Source: Nitrosomonas sp.
GTDB taxonomy: Bacteria > Pseudomonadota > Gammaproteobacteria > Burkholderiales > Nitrosomonadaceae
Length of the DNA stretch: 44,288 nt
Reading direction: 5' to 3'
Assembly (NCBI GenBank): GCA_021774055.1
Contig: JAJFJL010000182.1
Location: 1-44,288 of the forward strand
In this document: piece by piece, positions 19,776 through 30,846 of the stretch
Numbering within the stretch: position 1 is the first letter of the stretch
How the letters are laid out: every line of letters begins with the position of its first letter
The notes under the pieces: generated by a model
What the model was told of the DNA's origin: nothing
The model's database searches: none
What the model saw: only the letters and a program-made list of their open reading frames with translations
Translations under genes and position numbers: made by a program

Positions 19776-22538
19776 ATGGAACTCGCAAAAAGTTTTAATC
19801 CCGAACAATTAGAAAATCAGTGGTATGCCCTTTGGGAGTCTGCTGGCTATTTTAAATCCTCTGCAAATGAATCTAGTGATGCTTATTGCATCATGTTGCC
19901 ACCGCCAAATGTTACCGGAACATTACATATGGGACATGCTTTTCAGCATACCCTAATGGATGCATTAACACGTTATCACCGGATGTTAGGTGATAATACA
20001 TTGTGGCAACCAGGAACAGATCATGCAGGAATTGCTACTCAGATTGTAGTTGAACGTCAACTAGATCAACAGAATATCAAACGTCGTGATTTAGGACGTG
20101 ATGCCTTTCTTGAGCGCGTTTGGCAATGGAAGGAAGAGTCTGGCTCCACCATTACACGACAAATGCGGCGTTTGGGAACATCCTGTGACTGGTCACGTGA
20201 ATGTTTTACCATGGACCCTGCATTATCACGTGCAGTTATAGAAGTATTTGTGCGACTTTATCGTGAGGGTTTGATCTATCGTGGCAAACGATTGGTTAAT
20301 TGGGATCCAGTACTACAAACAGCAGTTTCTGATCTGGAAGTAGTATCTACTGAAGAAGATGGTTTCCTTTGGCATATTCGTTATCCACTGGAACAAAATG
20401 GATCTAAAAGTACAAATAAAGATGACTGCTTGATTATTGCAACCACACGCCCAGAAACTATGCTTGGTGATATGGCTGTGGCGGTACATCCAGAAGACTC
20501 TCGTTACCAGGCATTGATCGGCCGCCATATACGCTTGCCTTTATGTGAGCGTAGCATTCCAATTATAGCTGACAGCTATGTAGATCCAGAGTTTGGCACC
20601 GGATGTGTAAAAATAACTCCAGCACATGATTTTAATGATTATCAAATGGGGCTGCGCCATAAACTTCCCCCGCTCAATATTTTCACTTTAGATGGAAAAA
20701 TTAATGATCTAGCTCCGGTGGAATATCAGGGTATGGATCGCTTTGTGGCTAGAAAAAAAATATTAGCTGATTTGCAGCAACAAGAATTATTAGTTGAGAC
20801 CAAACCACATAAATTGATGGCACCACGAGGTGATAGAACCAACGCTATTATTGAGCCAATGCTAACTGATCAATGGTATGTAGCAATGGAGGATATGGCT
20901 AAATGTGGTTTAGCAGCAGTAGCAAAAGGTGAGGTTAAATTTACACCAGATAATTGGCATCATGTATACAATCAATGGCTGGAAAATATCCAGGATTGGT
21001 GTATTTCACGCCAATTATGGTGGGGACATCGAATTCCTGCATGGTATGACGAAGATGGCAATATAACTGTTGCACATAATCTAGAAGAAGCCCAACAACT
21101 TTCCGGAAAAACCAACCTTAAGCAAGAAGAAGATGTGTTAGATACTTGGTTCTCTTCTGCTCTATGGCCATTTTCTACACTTGGCTGGCCGGATGAAACT
21201 CCTGAGCTGAAAACTTTCCTGCCGACATCAGTTTTAATTACCGGATTTGATATTATATTTTTCTGGGTTGCTCGTATGGTAATGATGTCGCAACATTTTA
21301 CCGGTAAAGTACCTTTTAAAGAAGTTTACATTACAGGCCTGATTCGTGACGCAGAAGGTCAAAAAATGAGCAAGTCCAAAGGAAATGTATTAGATCCACT
21401 GGATATTATTGACGGCATTACATTACCAGATTTAATTGCTAAACGTACTACAGGATTGATGAATCCAAAACAAGCTGCATCAATTGAGAAAACTACTCGA
21501 AAACATTTTCCAGATGGTATTAATGCTTTTGGTACCGATGCATTACGCTTTACTTTTGCCAGCTTAGCTTCTCACGGTCGTGATATTAAATTTGATTTGC
21601 AACGTTGTGAAGGTTATCGAAATTTCTGTAATAAATTATGGAATGCTACACGTTACGTATTAATGAACTGCGAAGGAAAAGATAACGGTTTAGATAACAC
21701 ACAATCATACTTATATTCTGCTGCAGACAAATGGATTGTCAGCAGATTGCAACAAGCAGAGAGTGCAATAGAACAAGCGTTTACCAATTACCGTTTTGAT
21801 ATGGCAGCACGTGAAATCTATGAGCTAGTTTGGGATGAATATTGTGATTGGTATGTTGAACTTGCTAAAGTTCAATTAAATAGCACTGATGATGCGATAT
21901 TGCGTGCTACCAGACGTACTTTAGTACATGTATTAGAAACTATATTACGATTGGCACACCCAATAATTCCATTTATTACCGAAGAATTGTGGCAGAAAAT
22001 AGCACCGCTGACAGGAAAATCAGGGCCAAGTGTAATGTGTCAGCCATATCCACAAGCTGATTCGACAAAAATTGACTTGGCGAATATGGATAATGTCCAG
22101 CTACTTAAAAAGATTGTGAATGCTTGCCGTACGCTACGAGGTGAAATGAAATTATCTCCGGCACAAAAAATTCCTTTGTTAGTATCAGGAAATCAGCAAA
22201 TCCTTACAGAATTCTCACCTTACTTACAAATGCTAGCCAAGTTGTCTGATGTGGAAATTATATCTGGTGAATTACCAGATGCTGGAGCTCCGGTTGCAAT
22301 TGTTGATGAATTTAGGCTAATGCTTAAAATTGAGGTGGACGTTAAAGCAGAGCAAGAGCGATTGACTAAAGAAATTACACGTATTGGAATAGAAATCACT
22401 AAAGCAAAAAATAAATTAGCTAACCCTAGCTTTGTGGAACGTGCACCAGAGAAAGTAGTTACGCAAGAAAAACAACGCCTACTTGATTTTAATGCAAAAC
22501 AAGAGAAACTAATGGAACAACTACACAAGCTTAGTTAA
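19776..22538 (+). CDS. valS: Valyl-tRNA synthetase
   Basis: [15 protein letters not shown] (HIGH), [13 protein letters not shown] (KMSKS), [14 protein letters not shown]-terminal coiled coil. Confidence 0.98.
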   Translation: MELAKSFNPEQLENQWYALWESAGYFKSSANESSDAYCIMLPPPNVTGTLHMGHAFQHTLMDALTRYHRMLGDNTLWQPGTDHAGIATQIVVERQLDQQNIKRRDLGRDAFLERVWQWKEESGSTITRQMRRLGTSCDWSRECFTMDPALSRAVIEVFVRLYREGLIYRGKRLVNWDPVLQTAVSDLEVVSTEEDGFLWHIRYPLEQNGSKSTNKDDCLIIATTRPETMLGDMAVAVHPEDSRYQALIGRHIRLPLCERSIPIIADSYVDPEFGTGCVKITPAHDFNDYQMGLRHKLPPLNIFTLDGKINDLAPVEYQGMDRFVARKKILADLQQQELLVETKPHKLMAPRGDRTNAIIEPMLTDQWYVAMEDMAKCGLAAVAKGEVKFTPDNWHHVYNQWLENIQDWCISRQLWWGHRIPAWYDEDGNITVAHNLEEAQQLSGKTNLKQEEDVLDTWFSSALWPFSTLGWPDETPELKTFLPTSVLITGFDIIFFWVARMVMMSQHFTGKVPFKEVYITGLIRDAEGQKMSKSKGNVLDPLDIIDGITLPDLIAKRTTGLMNPKQAASIEKTTRKHFPDGINAFGTDALRFTFASLASHGRDIKFDLQRCEGYRNFCNKLWNATRYVLMNCEGKDNGLDNTQSYLYSAADKWIVSRLQQAESAIEQAFTNYRFDMAAREIYELVWDEYCDWYVELAKVQLNSTDDAILRATRRTLVHVLETILRLAHPIIPFITEELWQKIAPLTGKSGPSVMCQPYPQADSTKIDLANMDNVQLLKKIVNACRTLRGEMKLSPAQKIPLLVSGNQQILTEFSPYLQMLAKLSDVEIISGELPDAGAPVAIVDEFRLMLKIEVDVKAEQERLTKEITRIGIEITKAKNKLANPSFVERAPEKVVTQEKQRLLDFNAKQEKLMEQLHKLS

Positions 22539-22540
22539 TA

Positions 22541-22701
22541 CCTAGATCCTGCAGGTGATCGTGCATATAACGTGTAACAAATTGTTTCATAGAGTGAAAT
22601 TTATTCTGCGCGGAATACTTATTGATATTCCCAAAGAATAAGGTTTGCTATATGGAATAATCTGTTGTGCAGTATGTGTGCGATCACTTGCAGGATCTAG
22701 G
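22541..22701. mobile_element. MITE-like element family 1, copy B (inverted relative to copies A and C)
   Basis: CCTAGATCCTGCAGGTGATC...GATCACTTGCAGGATCTAGG; flanks TAATA (22536-22540) and TATTA (22702-22706). Confidence 0.9.
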
Positions 22702-22798
22702 TATTAACATATATTTATCTGCAACAAATTTAAATGTATATTGTGTTTTATAAGAAGTTATTAAATTAATTGACTGACTAACAAGCGCCCCAAATAAT

Positions 22799-23995
22799 AT
22801 GCTGAAAAAAATTAAAATTTCAGATGTGCGTTTAGGTATGTATATCCATGAATTTTGTGGTGACTGGATCAAGCATCCATTCTGGAAAAAATCGCTTGAA
22901 CTGACTGAGCAAAAAGATTTTAATACACTGTTGAACAGTGAATTAGAAGAAGTATGGATTGATACTAGTAAAGGTCTAGATGTTAAAGTCGAAGCTGTAG
23001 CTGCTCCTGCAGAGGAAATTAATGATCCACAGAAAGAAATCAAACCTGTAGTTAACAAAAAAAAAGTATCAGTTCAGGAAGAGTTAGTTGCTGCAAAGAA
23101 AATTCGTGATAAGGCGAAAAATGAAGTTATTTCTATGTTTAGTGAAATTCGCATGGGTAATGCAATTGAGATTAAAGGTGCGGCATCACTTGTTGATGAA
23201 ATAAACCAGTCGATGGCACGTAATTCGGGTGCTTTGTTAAGTCTGGTCAGATTGAAAAATATTGATGAGTATACTTACTTACATTCTGTTGCTGTCTGTG
23301 TGTTGATGGTTGCATTGGGCAAACGACTAGGTTTAGAAGGTGATATGCTAAGACAAGCTGGTGTTGCTGGTCTATTGCATGATGTTGGTAAAATGGCGAT
23401 TCCTTCTGAAATATTAAATAAACCAGGTCGTTTGACAGACGAAGAGTTTAATATTATTAAGGATCATCCTAAAAGAGGCTGGGAAATACTTAAAACATCA
23501 TACGGGGTTAGTGAGCAAGCGCTAGATGTTTGCTTACATCATCATGAGCGGGTCGATGGCAACGGTTATCCAAATAAATTATCCGGTAAAGCTTTAAGCC
23601 TTTTTGCTCGTATGGGGGCTGTGTGTGATGTATATGATGCGATTACCTCAGATCGTTGTTATAAACCAGGTTGGGAACCTGTTGAATCAATTCGTAAAAT
23701 GGCTGAATGGAAAGACGGTCATTTCGACGAAAAAGTATTTCATGCTTTTGTTAAAACTATTGGCATTTATCCAAACGGCACTTTGCTTAAATTAAAATCT
23801 GAACGTTTGGCTTTAGTAATTGAGCAATCTACTACAAGCTTGACGACACCTATAGTAAATGTATTCTTTTCTATTCGTGATAACGCATATATGGAATCAA
23901 AAATAGTTGATTTATCAAAATCTACCGAGCGTGTTGTTAGTGTAGAAGATCCTCTTAAGTGGAAACTTGATTTAGAAAAGACCAGAGGTTTTTAA
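22799..23995 (+). CDS. HD-GYP domain phosphodiesterase with N-terminal DUF3391
   Basis: N-terminal ISDVRLGMYIHEF; LLHDVGKMAIPSEILNKPGRLTDEEF, DHPKRGWEIL, HHERVDGNGYP. Confidence 0.95.
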   Translation: MLKKIKISDVRLGMYIHEFCGDWIKHPFWKKSLELTEQKDFNTLLNSELEEVWIDTSKGLDVKVEAVAAPAEEINDPQKEIKPVVNKKKVSVQEELVAAKKIRDKAKNEVISMFSEIRMGNAIEIKGAASLVDEINQSMARNSGALLSLVRLKNIDEYTYLHSVAVCVLMVALGKRLGLEGDMLRQAGVAGLLHDVGKMAIPSEILNKPGRLTDEEFNIIKDHPKRGWEILKTSYGVSEQALDVCLHHHERVDGNGYPNKLSGKALSLFARMGAVCDVYDAITSDRCYKPGWEPVESIRKMAEWKDGHFDEKVFHAFVKTIGIYPNGTLLKLKSERLALVIEQSTTSLTTPIVNVFFSIRDNAYMESKIVDLSKSTERVVSVEDPLKWKLDLEKTRGF

Positions 23996-24076
23996 TCATG
24001 TTATATACCGATGAAGTATTTAGTCTGATTAGAGGGCCAGTTTATAATTCGCGGCCAATGTTTTTAATATTTCGCA

Positions 24077-25462
24077 ATGATTCGTAAATTTATTCGTAAT
24101 CTATTTAGTCCTAAAGCATCAGCATCTGATTCAATAGTCAAGCTGCGCGTCATATCGCGAAAGAAACATGGTGTAACCAGCGACAAGATTAGTTCATGCG
24201 CCTTAAAAGTTACCACTTGTTTGCAGCAAGCAGGTTATTCTGCTTTCGTTGTTGGTGGTGCGGTTCGTGATTTATTATTGGGATTAATACCAAAAGATTA
24301 TGATGTAGCAACTAGTGCTACGCCAGAAGAGATTCGTGCGCTATTCCGTCGCTCACGTATTATAGGCCGGCGTTTCCGCCTAGTGCATGTTATGTGTGGT
24401 TCAGAAACTGTTGAAGTTTCAACTTTTCGTGGTCCTTCTCCTTCCGATGCTAAAAATATATCAATCATTAGGCATACTGACGAACATGGGCGTTTGTTGC
24501 GTGATAATGTATTTGGCAGCCAGGAAGAAGATGCTATCAGACGTGATTTTACTATCAATGCGTTATTTTATGACCCAGTTAAAGAAGAAATTCATGATTT
24601 CTTAGATGGTTATAAAGATATCCAAGAAAAACGTTTGCGTATCATTGGTTCACCAGAGAAACGTTATCGAGAAGATCCTGTGCGTATGCTGCGCGCCGTT
24701 CGATTGGCCGCTAAACTTAAAATCCAAATTGATACTCCTACGGCTGCACCTATTGGTGATTTAGCACCTTTGTTACAAAATGTACCCCCTGCCCGCCTAT
24801 TTGATGAAATGCTAAAATTATTATTCTCAGGTCATGCACTTGCTTGTGTGGTAGATTTGCGTAAACGTGGCTTACATCATGGTCTGTTACCTATGTTAGA
24901 TGTAATCTTGGAACAGCCTATGGGTGAACGTTTCATCACTTTGGCTCTAAGAAATACAGATAAACGTATACAACGAGGCATGACTGTATCACCAGGATTT
25001 TTATTTGCCGCTTTGCTGTGGCATGAAGTATTAACTGCCTGGAAGTGCCGCCAAGATGCTGGAGAAAAACTAATTCCTGCTCTACATCAGGCAATTGATA
25101 AAATTTTAGCGATACAGCATAAGAAACTTGCAATTCCACGCCGTTTTGATGCGATCATCACTGAGATATGGGTGATGCAGCCACGTTTTCAAGTACGTGC
25201 CGGCCGCAAACCTTTTCGTTTATTGGCTAGTCTTCGCTTTCGTGCTGCCTATGATTTTATGCTGTTACGTTGCGAAAGTGGAGAACTTGATCCAGAGATT
25301 GCTAACTGGTGGAAAGAATTTAAAAATGCTGATGATGAGTGTCGTGAAGGCTTATTAATGAAAGAGGGGCCTGCAAGAAAAAGAAGAAAAAAACGCAGTA
25401 ACCGTAAACAAACCAACAAAACTACAGAAGATATCACTGTTGTCACAGAAACAACAAAATAA
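24077..25462 (+). CDS. pcnB: Polynucleotide adenylyltransferase (poly(A) polymerase I)
   Basis: AFVVGGAVRDLLLGLIPKDYDVATSATPEE, RRDFTINALFYDP, RYREDPVRMLRAVRLAAKL; basic C-terminal tail GPARKRRKKRSNRK. Confidence 0.95.
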   Translation: MIRKFIRNLFSPKASASDSIVKLRVISRKKHGVTSDKISSCALKVTTCLQQAGYSAFVVGGAVRDLLLGLIPKDYDVATSATPEEIRALFRRSRIIGRRFRLVHVMCGSETVEVSTFRGPSPSDAKNISIIRHTDEHGRLLRDNVFGSQEEDAIRRDFTINALFYDPVKEEIHDFLDGYKDIQEKRLRIIGSPEKRYREDPVRMLRAVRLAAKLKIQIDTPTAAPIGDLAPLLQNVPPARLFDEMLKLLFSGHALACVVDLRKRGLHHGLLPMLDVILEQPMGERFITLALRNTDKRIQRGMTVSPGFLFAALLWHEVLTAWKCRQDAGEKLIPALHQAIDKILAIQHKKLAIPRRFDAIITEIWVMQPRFQVRAGRKPFRLLASLRFRAAYDFMLLRCESGELDPEIANWWKEFKNADDECREGLLMKEGPARKRRKKRSNRKQTNKTTEDITVVTETTK

Positions 25463-25967
25463 GCAGCCGTCGCCTGATTCATCATTTGCTAATCAAGCGT
25501 TCATTGCTTTAGGTAGCAATCTTGATAACCCTATAGCGCAAGTACAACAAGCAATCAATGAAATAGCAGCCCTCCCTAATACACAATTGTTACTAGCATC
25601 ATCTCTTTATCGTAGCGCACCAATCGGACGCATCAATCAGCCTGATTTTATAAATGCAGTGGTTCAAGTTAAAACAAATTTTGCTCCGTATGCACTATTA
25701 AATGCATTATTGGCAATAGAACAACAACATGGCCGCCAGCGTGAATCAATTAATGCGCCACGTACACTTGACCTTGATGTGTTGATGTATAACGACCTGC
25801 AATATCATGATGATGGCTTGACAATTCCACATCCACGCATCAGTCAACGCGCTTTTGTATTACAACCTTTACTAGAAATAGCACCTGCTTGTACCATCCC
25901 TGGCCACGGTACCGCTGCTAATTTGCTTACATCTTGCTCAGAACAACGTTTACATCGAATAACCTAA
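25440..25967 (+). CDS. folK: 2-amino-4-hydroxy-6-hydroxymethyldihydropteridine pyrophosphokinase
   Basis: AFIALGSNLDNP, LYRSAPIG, RTLDLDVLMYND, PHPRISQRAFVLQPL. Confidence 0.96.
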   Translation: MSQKQQNKQPSPDSSFANQAFIALGSNLDNPIAQVQQAINEIAALPNTQLLLASSLYRSAPIGRINQPDFINAVVQVKTNFAPYALLNALLAIEQQHGRQRESINAPRTLDLDVLMYNDLQYHDDGLTIPHPRISQRAFVLQPLLEIAPACTIPGHGTAANLLTSCSEQRLHRIT

Positions 25968-25970
25968 AAC

Positions 25971-26036
25971 TAGTAGGGGCAGATTCTATATCTGCCCCTC
26001 TATATCATCTGTCCCTCTTTATATCTTCCCCTACTA
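25971..26036. terminator. Nested bidirectional terminator between convergent folK and the GlcG/HbpS-like gene
   Basis: Inner AGGGGCAGAT-tctat-ATCTGCCCCT; outer TAGTAGGGG...CCCCTACTA. Confidence 0.6.
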
Positions 26037-26627
26037 TTATTTTACAAACGTGTCATCAGCATTTAAAACACCTAATGCTACACTTGCGCATATTTCATCA
26101 AATTTTATACCTGGTGCGCCACCAACACCAATTCCACCTACTACTTTACCTTCAATCTTTATAGGGAAACCACCACCTAGCAATAAAATATGTTCATTCA
26201 TATTGGCTAGACCACGTAACTCTAAATTATCTGCAGTTAACACCGCAAATTTTTGTGTGGAACCACGTAAACTGTTTGCCGTATATGCCTTGCGGCGACT
26301 GCTATCCAAAGTATGTGGTCCAGCACCATCAGCCTTTAGCTGAACTTTTATCAGCCCAGCATTATCAACAATCGCCACACTTACTTTAAATCCATCATCA
26401 GCACATTTGTTAATCGCAGCCATAGCTGCTTTTATTACTAGATCTAGTGATAATTCTTTGTTAGTAACTTTGTTTTCTTGCGCAAAACTTAAGTTAGGTA
26501 TTAAACTAATTAATAAAATTAAGATACTTACTTTAATTTTTATATCATCTATAATCATTATGTTACCCTCTAATATGGCTGTTTTTAGTATGTAGAATTT
26601 ATATTTAAGAAGCAAATACATTATCAT
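26037..26627 (-). CDS. GlcG/HbpS-like (DUF336) protein with signal peptide
   Basis: VAIVDNAGLIKVQLKADGAGPHTLDSSRRKAYTANSL, GGGFPIKIEGKVVGGIGVGGAPG. Confidence 0.9.
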   Translation of the reverse strand: MIMYLLLKYKFYILKTAILEGNIMIIDDIKIKVSILILLISLIPNLSFAQENKVTNKELSLDLVIKAAMAAINKCADDGFKVSVAIVDNAGLIKVQLKADGAGPHTLDSSRRKAYTANSLRGSTQKFAVLTADNLELRGLANMNEHILLLGGGFPIKIEGKVVGGIGVGGAPGIKFDEICASVALGVLNADDTFVK

Positions 26628-26683
26628 ATCGCAATAATCCCACTCATTTGTTATTTTTCATAAAACTATAATTGTATAAAACG

Positions 26684-27505
26684 ATGCACAAGCCGACTAA
26701 TATTAAGATTAAAAAGAATGCCGTTCAACTTGCGGATGCTGATTTTAAGAACTCAGTAATAAAGAATAAAGAAAAATATCAACGTAAATTAAAAGAATTA
26801 CAAATATTAGTTTTACGCATCCAACAGGCATACTATAACCAACATAAGCGGGCAATTATTGTTCTTGAAGGATGGGATGCTAGTGGTAAAGGTGGTGTAA
26901 TTCGCAGGCTAACTGAAAGACTAGATCCACGTGGTTTTAACGTCATACCAATTGCCGCGCCAAAACCTGAAGAACAGTCCCGGCACTATTTATACCGTTT
27001 CCAAAAACAACTACCCAAAGCTGGATCTATCACCATCTTTGATCGTTCTTACTATGGGCGTGTATTGGTGGAAAGAGTTGAAGGTTTTATCAGTAACAAA
27101 GAATGGCAGCGTGCCTATACTGAGATCAACGAATTTGAGCGCTTATTATCTGATGATGGTGTTCGTATTATCAAAATCTTTTTACACATTACTCCTGATG
27201 AACAACTAAATCGTTTTCATGAAAGACTACATAATCCATATAAACACTGGAAAATCACTGAAGAAGATTTTAGAAATCGGCTGAAATGGAGTGATTATGA
27301 AGATGCAATCAATGAAATGTTCAAGCAGACCTCCACTAATATTGTCGATTGGAATTTAATTGCTGCAAATAGAAAATGGTACACTCGTGTGCAAGCATTA
27401 GAGACTATTTGCAATCTTTTAAAGAAAGGTGTTGATATTACACCAAAATCAGCTGGGCCAAAATTAATCAAAGCAGCTGAACAATTGCTAAAACAGTTTA
27501 ATTAA
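26684..27505 (+). CDS. Polyphosphate kinase 2 family protein
   Basis: IIVLEGWDASGKGGVIRRLTERLDPRGFNV (Walker A), FDRSYYGRVLVERVEGF. ATG at 26684 preferred over the TTG at 26672. Confidence 0.92.
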   Translation: MHKPTNIKIKKNAVQLADADFKNSVIKNKEKYQRKLKELQILVLRIQQAYYNQHKRAIIVLEGWDASGKGGVIRRLTERLDPRGFNVIPIAAPKPEEQSRHYLYRFQKQLPKAGSITIFDRSYYGRVLVERVEGFISNKEWQRAYTEINEFERLLSDDGVRIIKIFLHITPDEQLNRFHERLHNPYKHWKITEEDFRNRLKWSDYEDAINEMFKQTSTNIVDWNLIAANRKWYTRVQALETICNLLKKGVDITPKSAGPKLIKAAEQLLKQFN

Positions 27506-27513
27506 ACGTTTTA

Positions 27514-27535
27514 CCTAGATCCTGCAGGATCTAGG
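27514..27535. mobile_element. Minimal end-to-end copy or excision scar of MITE family 1
   Basis: Perfect 22-bp palindrome CCTAGATCCTGCAGGATCTAGG flanked by TTTTA at 27509-27513 and 27536-27540. Confidence 0.8.
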
Positions 27536-27660
27536 TTTTAATTATCATGACAAATGAATTACAAATCTTGCATGGTCTAGGTAAGACATTTCTTTATATT
27601 CTATAGCCCTACTAATATATATAATTCGTATATTCTCATCTCGTTAGATATGAATAACGG

Positions 27661-29085
27661 CTACAACACAACACGTACCCGATAAGTCAATACAACTTCA
27701 CTCTCAGCAGGTACCACAACCTGCCATTCAACTAAATTAGCGGCTATTTTCTTATGTTCCAGTGACTCAGATAGCATTATCCAGTCACCAGGTATCGGTT
27801 CATGAATAGCGATTGCAACTGTTTTCTTCTTAGTATTTTTAATTGTGATCTGATACGCGGTTTCAAAATTACGGCTATGTTTTTCTTTCACAGGAAGTTT
27901 CTTGAAATCAGTTTGCTTGCTGTTTGCGCTTAAGTCAAAAGCGTGGCCTAATTTAAGACGTATCTGACTATTATTCGGGATGTGATTAACATAGTCCTCT
28001 CCGATAAATTGCATACCACTTTGTACATCTTGGTTATAAACACGTACGATACCTTTTGCTAAAGGAATCCCCATGCCTTCCCCTTTATTCTGAAAATTTA
28101 TGAATACCCCAATTTTGTGATTAATAGTGTCATGTTTCCCTGAATAGTAATAATTATTACCTTGCAACAAGAATGTTTTATGCACTGGTATTGCGGTTGC
28201 CGCTAAAAAAGTAACTTGTTTGGTCTGGTTATCCATCAATGAGGTTTGGTGCTGCAATGTATAGCGATGATATTCAAAGTGCTCTTCGTTTGATATGTTT
28301 GTATCACCTGCTGCAACATCCATTCTACGCATTTTTAAAGGAGCTGCTTGAGGGTGACTACTGACTCTATTTAAATCACCAGCAATTAGCTGTAACTTGG
28401 CGTTTTCGTAATTCATGCCACTTTTATTGTTTAATGTGGCCATGCCAGTTAGGGTGATATGATTTTCTTGTGCATTCAGCACTGCAATATAATCAGCTTG
28501 CCAAGATAATCCCAAGGTTAAATAAGTTAATTCAAGATGTTGTTTGTCTGCAGTAGCATTAGTAAAGGTGAGGATAAGTGCTGGTTTTTCACGTAAATTT
28601 TCTGGAATGTTAGGAAATACTAGGCGACCTGAAATACCGGTTTCTATTCGGTCTGTAAATTTAAGGATAGTGCCGCCATTGGTGGTTAAAACAGTTGCAG
28701 ATTCTTTAGTTTCTTCACCGGTTGCCGGGTTGGTACGAATAACATTGATTGGTGTACCGATAAATTCTTCTAGTAATTTTTGTGGTGTCAGTAGGTCCGC
28801 TTCAAAATTCTGTTCACGTAGGCTAAAGCCATCTGGGTGGCTAATATTACGTAGTAATGCGGTTTCTGGTTGTATTTTTGCGGAAATCTCATGCCAAGTA
28901 AGTTTATTTAAATCTTGATTCAGGCTAACAGAACGTGAGTCTTTTATTAACGCCAAATTCTCATGATAAATAGTAATTGCTAGGTTATTTTGATCCTGAG
29001 TTGTGGTGATTTTCTCATTGATCGCTCCTGCAATATTACTAGTTGAAAATATTAATAAACAAATGACCCGCAATATTTTTGACAT
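27661..29085 (-). CDS. DUF4139 domain-containing secreted protein
   Basis: Signal peptide; ITIYHENLALIKDSRSVSL, LTYLTLGLSWQADYIAVL, NYENAKLQLIAGDLNR, FETAYQITIKNTKKKTVAIAIHEPIPGDW. Confidence 0.85.
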   Translation of the reverse strand: MSKILRVICLLIFSTSNIAGAINEKITTTQDQNNLAITIYHENLALIKDSRSVSLNQDLNKLTWHEISAKIQPETALLRNISHPDGFSLREQNFEADLLTPQKLLEEFIGTPINVIRTNPATGEETKESATVLTTNGGTILKFTDRIETGISGRLVFPNIPENLREKPALILTFTNATADKQHLELTYLTLGLSWQADYIAVLNAQENHITLTGMATLNNKSGMNYENAKLQLIAGDLNRVSSHPQAAPLKMRRMDVAAGDTNISNEEHFEYHRYTLQHQTSLMDNQTKQVTFLAATAIPVHKTFLLQGNNYYYSGKHDTINHKIGVFINFQNKGEGMGIPLAKGIVRVYNQDVQSGMQFIGEDYVNHIPNNSQIRLKLGHAFDLSANSKQTDFKKLPVKEKHSRNFETAYQITIKNTKKKTVAIAIHEPIPGDWIMLSESLEHKKIAANLVEWQVVVPAESEVVLTYRVRVVL

Positions 29086-29103
29086 TTGACTTCCATCCTT
29101 AAG

Positions 29104-30597
29104 TTATGGCCTAGTACCTTGCACGCTAAATAAACTAATCAACATAAATAATGCCGCAATCCCTAACGCTAAATAATTACCAAAACGTACATAAGGGGTT
29201 GCACCAGTGAAGCCTTGCGCGACACCATGTAAGGCATCAGTTGTAAAGATTTCTATTTCCTGCAATATATGACCTTGTTGATCAATTATTACAGTTAAAC
29301 CAGTATTAGTTGCACGTAACATATAGCGTCCTGATTCTAGAGCGCGTGTTTGTGAAATTTGCAGGTGTTGTTTGGGACCGATAGAACGACCAAACCAAGC
29401 GTCATTACTTACATTTACTAATAATGTAGCTTGCGGTAGCTGTTTGATTATTTCTTCACCAAACACATCTTCATAGCAAATGTTAATGGCAACTCTCTGG
29501 TCAGCCAAGTTCATTGGTTGTTGATCCAAGCTGCCGCGTGAGAAATCAGACATAGGTATGTCAAGTTGATTAACAATCCAACTAAGGACTGGCTTTAATG
29601 GCATAAATTCGCCAAATGGAACCAAATGATGTTTACGATAAAGTTGTTGTTCAGCAGTACCTAAACTAAACATAGAATTGTAATATTCATCATCTTCATT
29701 AAAACCACGTTCAATCATGCCAATTAACAAATCACCATTATTTTGTTTAGCATGCGCGGCCAATGCCTCTAAATAAGTAGCTGGTACAGTATTGTGATAC
29801 ATAGGTAAGGATATTTCTGGGGTAACAATTAAACGACTATTACTTGCAAAAATAAGTTGAGCGTAAGTCTCTAAGGTGTTGATGAGATAATCTTCACGCC
29901 ATTTCATATCCTGGGCAATATTTCCTTGCAATAAACTAACAGTTACTGGCTCGCCATTAGGTTTAATCCAATCGACCTGTTGTAAACCAAAACCTGCTAA
30001 CCAAATCAAACTAAACAATAAACCATAGCGTCGAACTCGTACCCCAGATTCAAGCCATAAAACTAATAGTGCGGCACTTAATGCTAGCAGTAATGAAACC
30101 CCATAAACCCCGATTATTGGTGCATAGCCGGCCAATGGGCTGTACGGTACTTGTGAATAGCCTAATGCTAACCAGGGAAATCCAGTCAGCAATGTGCCAC
30201 GCAACCATTCAAACAACATCCATAATGCACTAACAGCTAATAGCCATATTATTGGCTTAGCTATACGTAGTTTAGTTAACATCCATCCAGCAAAGGCAGG
30301 GAATAATGCTAAATAAGCAAAAAATACTACTAAAGCAAATACCGCAAGAGGCATAGACATACCACCGAATTCATGCAAGCTGATATAAATCCAACTGGCA
30401 CCTGCCGCGAATAATCCCATACCAAAACTAAAGCCTAACATAGCTGCTTGTTTTGGTTTAATGCCGTTACGCCAAAAATAAAATAATACAGCTAAGGTAA
30501 TAACCGGTACCGGGAAAAAATAAAATGGCGCAAAACCTAAAACAGTTATTGCGCCAAGTAAGAAACTAATAATTAATTTTGTATATATTTTTTGCAA
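29104..30597 (-). CDS. lnt: Apolipoprotein N-acyltransferase
   Basis: Multiple TM helices, then nitrilase-like LIVTPEISLP, YRKHHLVPFGEFMPL, INICYEDVFGEE, NVSNDAWFG. Confidence 0.95.
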   Translation of the reverse strand: MQKIYTKLIISFLLGAITVLGFAPFYFFPVPVITLAVLFYFWRNGIKPKQAAMLGFSFGMGLFAAGASWIYISLHEFGGMSMPLAVFALVVFFAYLALFPAFAGWMLTKLRIAKPIIWLLAVSALWMLFEWLRGTLLTGFPWLALGYSQVPYSPLAGYAPIIGVYGVSLLLALSAALLVLWLESGVRVRRYGLLFSLIWLAGFGLQQVDWIKPNGEPVTVSLLQGNIAQDMKWREDYLINTLETYAQLIFASNSRLIVTPEISLPMYHNTVPATYLEALAAHAKQNNGDLLIGMIERGFNEDDEYYNSMFSLGTAEQQLYRKHHLVPFGEFMPLKPVLSWIVNQLDIPMSDFSRGSLDQQPMNLADQRVAINICYEDVFGEEIIKQLPQATLLVNVSNDAWFGRSIGPKQHLQISQTRALESGRYMLRATNTGLTVIIDQQGHILQEIEIFTTDALHGVAQGFTGATPYVRFGNYLALGIAALFMLISLFSVQGTRP

Positions 30598-30662
30598 ACT
30601 AACCGCCTTAGTTAAATATATAATCTATATTTCAAACTGTTACAAATTAAAATCTTCAGCAT

Positions 30663-30690
30663 TCATTCCCACGCAGGAGCATGAGAATGA
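30663..30690. repeat. REP-like palindrome upstream of lnt
   Basis: TCATTCCCACGCAGGAGCATGAGAATGA forms an imperfect hairpin resembling the widespread TCATTCCCACGC..GGGAATGA repeats. Confidence 0.4.
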
Positions 30691-30846
30691 GAATGAGGAT
30701 AATTTAAAATTTACAACATATAAAAGAATATAAAATTTATGATCATTTTAAAAATATTAGTTTAATATCATGATGTTCATCATTAATTTAAAACTATCCA
30801 AATACTTGTTATTAACATTATAAAATGACAAAGATTAAACTGAAGA

